The notes below the pieces were generated by a model. That model saw nothing but the letters and a program-made list of their open reading frames with translations. It made no database searches and was not told the origin of the DNA. The translations under genes were made by a program, and so were the position numbers. Shown here one piece after another: positions 1 through 4,372 of a DNA stretch of 6,212 nucleotides. Positions within the stretch are counted from its first letter, which is position 1; each line of letters begins with the position of its first letter. Source of the DNA: Phyllobacteriaceae bacterium. GTDB lineage: Bacteria; Pseudomonadota; Alphaproteobacteria; Rhizobiales; Rhizobiaceae. The DNA lies in the NCBI GenBank assembly GCA_024645155.1, contig JAHEGF010000005.1:8717-14928 (forward strand), given 5' to 3'.

Positions 1-1
1 C

Positions 2-520
2 GCCATCCAGGGCAGCCCCGACATGATTTCGGCCATAACCGGAACTTGGATCAAGGGCGCAAAGGTGATTGACGCAGAATCCCACCCATTCACGAAAAGG
101 TTCGGTGATCTAAAGATTGGCGAGACGATCAGCGCCGGCCCGCGCACGATTACCATGGAAGATATAGAACATTTTGCCGAATTCACCGGCGACACGTTCT
201 ACGCCCACATGGATGAGAAGGCTGCCGCCGCAAATCCGTTTTTCCCCGGCCGTGTCGCCCACGGCTATCTTCTTTTATCGTTTGCGGCCGGTTTGTTTGT
301 CGAACCGAACCCGGGACCTGTCCTGGCAAACACCGGGCTAAACAGCCTCGGTTTCCAAAAACCGGTCGTTCCAGGCGATGCGATCTCGGTCAGGTTGACC
401 GTCAAGCGCAAAACCCGGCGCAACGAGGAATATGGTGAAGTGCGCTGGAATGTGACACTGACAAATCAGGACGGCGATCAGGTTGCAGAATACGAACTGC
501 TGACGATGGTTTCCTACTGA
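2..520 (+). CDS. paaZ: PaaZ, C-terminal part (oxepin-CoA hydrolase MaoC domain), 5' end outside window
   Basis: PaaZ is a cytoplasmic bifunctional enzyme of aerobic phenylacetyl-CoA breakdown. Its C-terminal (R)-hydratase-like domain opens the oxepin-CoA ring, and its N-terminal NADP-dependent aldehyde dehydrogenase oxidises the resulting semialdehyde. Only the last 172 residues are present. The frame is open from base 2 and reads AIQGSPDMISAITG, which resembles the linker before the hydratase domain in E. coli PaaZ, so the ATG at 23 is internal and not the start. The MaoC hotdog domain covers about fragment residues 28-165. The catalytic motif TGDTFYAH supplies Asp64 and His69 (codons 191-193 and 206-208), equivalent to the essential hydratase Asp (D561) of E. 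coli PaaZ. Further family segments are VAHGYLLLS, NPGPVLANTGL and the C-terminal EYGEVRW. A stand-alone MaoC hydratase is less likely because the reading frame and similarity continue upstream. The stop lies 12 bases from the opposed stop of the cupin gene. Confidence 0.93.
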   Translation, partial: AIQGSPDMISAITGTWIKGAKVIDAESHPFTKRFGDLKIGETISAGPRTITMEDIEHFAEFTGDTFYAHMDEKAAAANPFFPGRVAHGYLLLSFAAGLFVEPNPGPVLANTGLNSLGFQKPVVPGDAISVRLTVKRKTRRNEEYGEVRWNVTLTNQDGDQVAEYELLTMVSY

Positions 521-532
521 TTTTGCCCCGAA

Positions 533-973
533 CTATGTAGCTGGTTCATCGGCAGGGTGTGTTTCGAACACCGCTGGCGAGATGATCTCGATCAGTTCCA
601 TATCGTCGGAGTGCCGAACCTCACGATGCCTGATACCGGCTGGCTGCAGGACGCACGATCCTGCGCGGAGCATGTGTTCGCCATGGGTTTCATATTCGAA
701 AACCACCCATCCCTTGGTGACATACACCATCTGGAAGTCGAGGTCATGGGTATGCCAGGCGCCTTCCGAGTGTCGGCCGGGAACAGCGCGTATGACATGG
801 GCACCGAATTTTCCGGAGGTCGCAACATCGATCCCGAGTTTCCGGTATTCGAAGAATGCCCTTAGTCCCTCACCTTCGAATTTGCCGTCATCTGCGTGGG
901 CAATCGTAAATGTCTGTCCCTTCCACAGCGGACTGGTTGGAGGTCTTTCATGTTTGTTCACTGCACTCTCCAT
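533..973 (-). CDS. small single-domain cupin protein
   Basis: This is a 146-residue soluble protein with one cupin barrel and no signal peptide. Cupin motif 1 is recognisable at residues 71-88: His74 and His76 are followed at the canonical spacing by Gln81, where most cupins have a metal-binding Glu, and then by Gly88. Motif 2 lies at residues 105-116 as GSCVLQPAGIRH, giving Pro111, Gly113 and His116. A metal site with three His and a Gln is therefore possible. The ATG at 973 is chosen because the product then begins just before the HERPPTSPLWKG segment, which looks like the usual N-terminus of such proteins. Its ribosome binding site is weak. Alternatives are an ATG at 1000 and a TTG at 1051, the latter with AGGCGA upstream; both only add a short, cupin-unrelated stretch. 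The gene lies 95 bases downstream of the exonuclease fusion in the same direction, probably as the last gene of that transcript. Its substrate is unknown; small cupins include enzymes, isomerases and ligand-sensing proteins. Confidence 0.85.
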   Translation of the reverse strand: MESAVNKHERPPTSPLWKGQTFTIAHADDGKFEGEGLRAFFEYRKLGIDVATSGKFGAHVIRAVPGRHSEGAWHTHDLDFQMVYVTKGWVVFEYETHGEHMLRAGSCVLQPAGIRHREVRHSDDMELIEIISPAVFETHPADEPAT

Positions 974-1068
974 CGCGAATATCCGGTAATCACCTTTCAT
1001 ATACCGGACGGGAATCGAAAAATCGATATCGGCTCCGCCGGCGCGGAACAATTCGGTGTTTCGCCTAT

Positions 1069-3201
1069 TCAGCCAAATGTCGGCAAGCCTAGAAGATCTC
1101 GCACCGAAGACACCTGTTCAAGGGCCCATTTCAGTTCTTCACGTTCATGTCCCGAGAGTTCGGCGGTGGCGACAAGGTTTGACAGCTTGATTCCGCGGTC
1201 AATGTCGCGCAGCTGTTGGCGCAGCACGGTTCCGAGCAATGTGCGGTGTGCAGCAATCAGGTTGTCCACCGATGCAGCATTGACTGATTTGTCGCCGCGG
1301 ATTGCCATCAGCCGCACGGGAGTTGCGCGGGCGGCGACTTTTTTCTTTAGGGCAGCAACCCGTGCCGCTGAAAAGATCGGCATCAGGCCGCCTTTCTTCA
1401 GATCGACGCGGCCATTTTCAAGTTTGAAACGGCCGAACATGCCGAGCGGCACGTTGAACTCACCGGCCTTGATTGCCAGGGTTTTGGTAAAATTGGCGGC
1501 GCCTGCAGCCGCCTCCAGCGCGTCTTCGCGCAGTTCGTCGGCGAGCGAAAATTCGCCATGCACCGCCGCTGCATCAAAAAAGATATCCGAACTCAAAATG
1601 TCTTCAGGCCGGGATCGTGTGATCCAGCTCCCGATCATTTTGCGCCACCGGTCCGTGTCCATGCGCCAGGCGGCATTCGATGCCATTACACCGCCATTGC
1701 AGTAGGCGACACCGGCTTCGTTGAGGATATCGGCGACACGTTTCCCCAAGGCTTCAAACCACTGATCTGTTTCTCCCCCGGGATCGCCCTTGTCAAAGAT
1801 GATGGCATTGTCCTGATCCATTGCCAGAAGGCTTTCGCCACGCCCGCCCGAACCCAGCACCATCATTGCATAGGGTGCCGGAGGCGCGCCTTTCCCGGCT
1901 TCCGCAAGTTCCTTTTCTGCAAGCTGGCAAGCTCGTTTCGTCAGCCCGCGAAGTTCGCGCGATATGACGGCGGCTATGTCGTGGGGCACGACGTCCTCAT
2001 GGACCAGCCCGCGCGCAACCGTGGTCAGCTCCGACCAGATCAGCCCGAGTTCGGAAGAGGATTGCGCCTGTTCGATACTTTCGCCAAGTGACAATGCATC
2101 GCTGGCACGCTGCTTCAGCAAATCTCGCGCACTGAGTGCACCGGCAAGGTCGCCGGCATCGCCGGTTACCGCCAGATGCCGGTAGCCCTTTGCAGCCATT
2201 CTCGAAATGGCGCGGTAGACGAACTCTTCGCCCTCGATCGCGATCAGAGGACGGGTGGCATAAGTGGAAACCGGCCGTTTCAACGCGGCCGCACCGTCGG
2301 CATCAATAGCACGCAGGATATCACGCTCGGTAATAATGCCCCGCGCGCCATCCGGCTTCTCCGCTTCCAGAAACATCGAACTGATCTTGGCTTTCATCAT
2401 GTGCTCGAGCACTGAACTCAAGCTTGCCTTGTTGTCAGCGATGGCCGGCGGTTTCGACATGATGTCTGAGACGCGGTGGCGATAGGGAAAACTGTCGATA
2501 CGCGCGAATGCCATGACATCCGCGGGAACGAGGCGGTCGGAATGAACAACATCATGCCAGCCCGCGGCGGCCTCTTCGCTCAATCTGGTGGCAAGCCGCA
2601 GACACGCCCGTTCCGCTTCGGCAAGTGTATTGATGCCGCGTGCCCGAAGTTTCGGAATAAGCGCAATGAAGACATTTGCGGTAATTGTCGCGTCGGCCAG
2701 AGCACGATGCCGGTCCTTGACTTCTATCCCCAGCCACCCGGCGGCTGTTTCCAGTGATTCCGATGGCAATTCCGGAGCAAGCAGATGCACGAGATGACGG
2801 ACATCGAGGCTGCGCGGCGCCCGCCATTCCATACCGTGCCGGGCAAATTCGGCTTTCAGCACCGCCAGATCAAAGCCGATAGAATAGCCTATCAGCGCGT
2901 GTTCACCCGCCCACTGACGGTAGGCTCGTGCAACCTCGGGAAAGGTTTTGGAATCACGCACGTCGTCGTCGGTAATATTGTGAACAGCCGTCGATGCAAC
3001 CGGTATCGCCACACCCGGATTGACCAGTTGCGAGAATCCTCCGTCGTCAACAATCACACCGGCCTTGACACGCACAGCACCGAATTCAATGACCCGGTCC
3101 CTTACCGTATCCAGACCGGTGGTTTCGGTATCGAGTATGACAACCGGAAGCGAACTGAGCGGCAAACCCGAAAACGCACCGGATACGGCAGGCGGCGTCA
3201 T
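1069..3201 (-). CDS. DEDDh 3'-5' exonuclease / CBS pair / DUF294 nucleotidyltransferase fusion
   Basis: This 710-residue cytoplasmic protein has three parts. Residues 19-185 form a DnaQ/PolIII-epsilon-like exonuclease with all five DEDDh residues: Asp24 and Glu26 in LDTETTG, Asp111 in IGFD, and His165 and Asp170 in HRALAD. Residues 246-365 are two CBS repeats, which commonly bind adenosine nucleotides; the first contains GIITERDIL. Residues 372-570 hold a helical region and a GlnD-like nucleotidyltransferase core, with GSGGRGE at 450-456 and the metal motif DQD at 462-464. Residues 568-705 match the DUF294 C-terminal domain, including PLGMFGRF and DLKKGGLMPIF. Many DUF294 proteins carry a cNMP-binding domain before the CBS pair; here the exonuclease takes that place. 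The ATG at 3201 has an AGGAGG eight bases upstream. The gene lies 69 bases after the upstream unknown gene and close to a divergent Na+/solute symporter operon, a known setting for separate exonuclease and CBS-DUF294 genes. A role in controlling carboxylate uptake or use is inferred; the nucleotidyltransferase target is unknown. Confidence 0.92.
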   Translation of the reverse strand: MTPPAVSGAFSGLPLSSLPVVILDTETTGLDTVRDRVIEFGAVRVKAGVIVDDGGFSQLVNPGVAIPVASTAVHNITDDDVRDSKTFPEVARAYRQWAGEHALIGYSIGFDLAVLKAEFARHGMEWRAPRSLDVRHLVHLLAPELPSESLETAAGWLGIEVKDRHRALADATITANVFIALIPKLRARGINTLAEAERACLRLATRLSEEAAAGWHDVVHSDRLVPADVMAFARIDSFPYRHRVSDIMSKPPAIADNKASLSSVLEHMMKAKISSMFLEAEKPDGARGIITERDILRAIDADGAAALKRPVSTYATRPLIAIEGEEFVYRAISRMAAKGYRHLAVTGDAGDLAGALSARDLLKQRASDALSLGESIEQAQSSSELGLIWSELTTVARGLVHEDVVPHDIAAVISRELRGLTKRACQLAEKELAEAGKGAPPAPYAMMVLGSGGRGESLLAMDQDNAIIFDKGDPGGETDQWFEALGKRVADILNEAGVAYCNGGVMASNAAWRMDTDRWRKMIGSWITRSRPEDILSSDIFFDAAAVHGEFSLADELREDALEAAAGAANFTKTLAIKAGEFNVPLGMFGRFKLENGRVDLKKGGLMPIFSAARVAALKKKVAARATPVRLMAIRGDKSVNAASVDNLIAAHRTLLGTVLRQQLRDIDRGIKLSNLVATAELSGHEREELKWALEQVSSVRDLLGLPTFG

Positions 3202-3209
3202 TCGAATAT

Positions 3210-3215
3210 CCTCCT
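3210..3215 (-). promoter_or_regulatory. ribosome binding site of the exonuclease-CBS-DUF294 gene
   Basis: On the minus strand this reads AGGAGG, a full Shine-Dalgarno core, eight bases before the ATG at 3201. It fixes the start of the 710-residue protein and suggests efficient independent translation despite the likely shared transcript. Confidence 0.85.
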
Positions 3216-3225
3216 ATCGGCATTG

Positions 3226-3243
3226 TTGTCAGATCATTGTCAG
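3226..3243. repeat. direct repeat TTGTCAG x2, 11-base period
   Basis: TTGTCAG occurs at 3226-3232 and again at 3237-3243, one helical turn apart, in the 69-base gap between the unknown gene and the exonuclease fusion. It could be a small protein-binding site or chance; nothing else supports a function. Confidence 0.3.
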
Positions 3244-3270
3244 CCCGTGCGCGGCCTGCCTTGACCGGGA

Positions 3271-3936
3271 TCAATGGCCCGTCGCCGCCTGCCGGTTGAA
3301 ATCTTCGGCAAGCTTGGCTGCTACAACCCGTTTTTCATACTGCGCGCGCACTTCATTCCACGCGAATATTATGGAATTCTCGACAATCTCCCGGTCAAAC
3401 TGCTTCAACTCCGGCGCAATCGGTGCCCATCGGACCAATGCGCCCGGGCTCGCGAAAAAATTCTCCCGGCGATGCGCTTTCTCGTACCAGTCCGTCGTGT
3501 TCAAGCGAAGTTGGAACTCCTCTATGGCCTGGTCTGCGGAAAAATCGGCTCCACCGTGTCCCTCATTGTCGGCAAGGCCGTTGGCAAAACAAGCGCCGGC
3601 CAGCCGCCTCAGCGCCGGTTCATCCAGATTCGCGTCGCGCATTCCGCGGGCAATGACGTAGATCGACAAGTCCGACAACGATGCGGCAAAGACATGCATT
3701 TTTGCAATATTTATCGACTGTGCGAACTCTTCATCCGCGAACACCTTCGGAAATCGCGTACCGATACGCGTTCTCAGGTATCCATAGAGTTTTTTCTGGG
3801 CAACGAAGGCCGATCTGGTGGAGGCAAAACGATTGACTTCGTCGATTGTCTCAATCGGGCCAGCGTCGCGCCGGACCGCCAGTCGCGCCACGACCTGACG
3901 GAGAATATTGCCGGCATTGTTGAAACTGAGAGTCAC
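3271..3936 (-). CDS. uncharacterised 221-residue protein, first gene of the leftward set
   Basis: I do not recognise a named domain. With the GTG start at 3936 the product is 221 residues, soluble, predicted largely helical, without a signal peptide or membrane segment, and has a single Cys at about residue 116. It begins TLSFNNAGNILRQVVARL, a likely amphipathic helix. Features that look conserved are KKLYGYLRTRIGTRFPKVF at 49-67, followed by an INIAKMHVFAASLSDL stretch at about 75-90, and a Trp-containing C-terminal half with ALVRWAPIAPE and IIFAWNEVRAQYEKR. It resembles conserved hypothetical alphaproteobacterial proteins as far as I can recall, but I cannot name a family. The GTG at 3936 is preferred because GGGGGA lies six bases upstream. 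The longer frame to a GTG at 4023 lacks a ribosome binding site and runs through AT-rich, dyad-bearing promoter-like DNA. The gene precedes the exonuclease-CBS-DUF294 gene by 69 bases and diverges from the symporter operon, so a role with that module is inferred from position only. Confidence 0.78.
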   Translation of the reverse strand: MTLSFNNAGNILRQVVARLAVRRDAGPIETIDEVNRFASTRSAFVAQKKLYGYLRTRIGTRFPKVFADEEFAQSINIAKMHVFAASLSDLSIYVIARGMRDANLDEPALRRLAGACFANGLADNEGHGGADFSADQAIEEFQLRLNTTDWYEKAHRRENFFASPGALVRWAPIAPELKQFDREIVENSIIFAWNEVRAQYEKRVVAAKLAEDFNRQAATGH

Positions 3937-3941
3937 GTTCG

Positions 3942-3947
3942 TCCCCC
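3942..3947 (-). promoter_or_regulatory. ribosome binding site choosing the GTG start at 3936
   Basis: The minus strand reads GGGGGA here, with five bases between it and GTG 3936. The other in-frame start, GTG at 4023, has no purine-rich stretch at a suitable distance, so this site decides the shorter 221-residue product. Confidence 0.6.
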
Positions 3948-3974
3948 GTACGCTTGGCGGAAAATCTGATATCC

Positions 3975-3986
3975 ACAATCCATTGT
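3975..3986. promoter_or_regulatory. perfect dyad ACAAT-CC-ATTGT, candidate operator
   Basis: Five-base arms are perfectly complementary around a two-base centre. It lies within the divergent promoter region and overlaps the possible rightward -35 element TTGTCG, a plausible position for a regulator. No specific family consensus was recognised. Confidence 0.35.
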
Positions 3987-3990
3987 CGAG

Positions 3991-4003
3991 TAATATCGTA
4001 TTA
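3991..4003. promoter_or_regulatory. perfect AT-rich dyad TAATA-TCG-TATTA, candidate operator
   Basis: Five-base arms are complementary around TCG. Its centre is about 16.5 bases from the centre of the dyad at 3975-3986. AT-rich palindromes can arise by chance at promoter -10 regions, and this one could simply be part of the promoter on either strand. Confidence 0.3.
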
Positions 4004-4061
4004 AACCTTTGTTTACGTTGCACAAGGCGCGAACCGATGCGTTAATAGGCTCCCATTTTCA

Positions 4062-4081
4062 TGGAATCGTTTGTGATTCCA
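4062..4081 (+). promoter_or_regulatory. perfect hairpin just before the small-subunit ribosome binding site
   Basis: TGGAATC and GATTCCA form a seven-base-pair perfect stem around a GTTTGT loop. It ends four bases before the GGGGGAGGAG ribosome binding site. It has no U-tract, so it is not an intrinsic terminator. It may act as a leader-RNA stem affecting translation or stability of the symporter mRNA, or as a DNA operator downstream of the promoter. Confidence 0.5.
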
Positions 4082-4084
4082 ATT

Positions 4085-4094
4085 GGGGGAGGAG
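4085..4094 (+). promoter_or_regulatory. strong ribosome binding site GGGGGAGGAG of the DUF4212 gene
   Basis: This purine-rich site lies six A residues before ATG 4101. It sets the start at 4101 and rules out the in-frame TTG at 4083, which would place the site inside the coding region. Confidence 0.9.
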
Positions 4095-4100
4095 AAAAAA

Positions 4101-4361
4101 ATGGCTGATTTAAGTGCTGACGCCAAACAGCAACATTGGGCTAGAACCCGCTCACTGACAATAACCGTGCTGATCCTATGGGCGATTTTCGCGTTGATTA
4201 TCCCGTCGATGGCCGGTTCACTGAATTCCATGAGCTTCCTTGGTTTCCCGTTGGGCTACTACATGTGCGTCCAAGGCTCGCTTATTGCCTTCGTTGCGAT
4301 GATCTGGATCCAGAATTGGCGCCAGGATCAGATCGACAACGAATTTGGCGTTGAAGAATAG
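4101..4361 (+). CDS. DUF4212 sodium:solute symporter small subunit
   Basis: This 86-residue inner-membrane protein is the small partner of a two-component Na+/solute symporter (DUF4212, the Na_symport_sm type). A polar N-terminus with the characteristic QQHWARTR (residues 10-17) is followed by two membrane segments, about 18-39 (LTITVLILWAIFALIIP) and 49-70 (FPLGYYMCVQGSLIAFVAMI). Between them is a short loop with SMSFLGFPLGYY, typical of the family. The acidic C-terminal tail QDQIDNEFGVEE ends the protein; such tails are usual for this family. The start at ATG 4101 is set by the GGGGGAGGAG site. The stop is 11 bases before the ATG of the large subunit, whose GAGGGGA ribosome binding site begins at the last base of this stop codon, so the two are cotranscribed and probably made in balanced amounts. 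The protein is distantly similar in role and shape to YjcH (DUF485), the partner of acetate permease ActP, but its sequence fits DUF4212 better. Confidence 0.93.
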   Translation: MADLSADAKQQHWARTRSLTITVLILWAIFALIIPSMAGSLNSMSFLGFPLGYYMCVQGSLIAFVAMIWIQNWRQDQIDNEFGVEE

Positions 4362-4372
4362 AGGGGATCAAC

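Larger units (their letters stand above)
3937..4100. promoter_or_regulatory. divergent promoter region between the leftward set and the symporter operon
   Basis: This 164-base spacer separates two divergent transcription units and is AT-richer than the genes around it, so it should contain both promoters. Weak sigma70-like elements can be drawn: rightward TTGTCG at 3983-3988 with AT-rich hexamers nearby, and a leftward TTGTGC (about 4020-4025 on the minus strand) upstream of AATACGATATTAC. None is close enough to consensus to place a transcription start. The region carries two short dyads and a hairpin, listed separately, which suggests that both operons answer to one or more shared regulators. 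Confidence 0.6.

Noticed and set aside
23..520. A complete stand-alone MaoC dehydratase starting at ATG 23
   Set aside because: The frame is open to the window edge, and the residues before this ATG (AIQGSPD) match the PaaZ inter-domain linker, so the gene is a 5'-truncated paaZ.
518..560. Bidirectional terminator between paaZ and the cupin gene
   Set aside because: The 12-base gap and flanking bases show no stem with a U-tract on either strand.
533..1051. TTG start at 1051 for the cupin gene
   Set aside because: It adds a 26-residue stretch not typical of such cupins. An AGGCGA upstream keeps it possible, but ATG 973 gives the more usual N-terminus.
896..1705. Long rightward open frame of 269 residues
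   Set aside because: It lies opposite the cupin and exonuclease-fusion genes, is Ser/Arg-rich with no domain pattern, and is the usual antisense shadow of GC-rich coding sequence.
3274..3969. Rightward open frame of 231 residues opposite the unknown gene
   Set aside because: Only one strand can plausibly code here. The leftward frame has a better ribosome binding site, a plausible helical composition and an operon context; the rightward product is rich in Arg and Cys without recognisable motifs. Because the leftward protein is itself unrecognised, a homology search would be the decisive check.
4006..4022. Sigma54 (-24/-12) promoter around TTGCA
   Set aside because: TTGCA is present, but the required GG about ten bases upstream is missing.
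3937..4023. N-terminal extension of the unknown protein to GTG 4023
   Set aside because: No ribosome binding site precedes it, and the DNA is AT-rich and dyad-bearing like a promoter. GTG 3936 has a good GGGGGA site.
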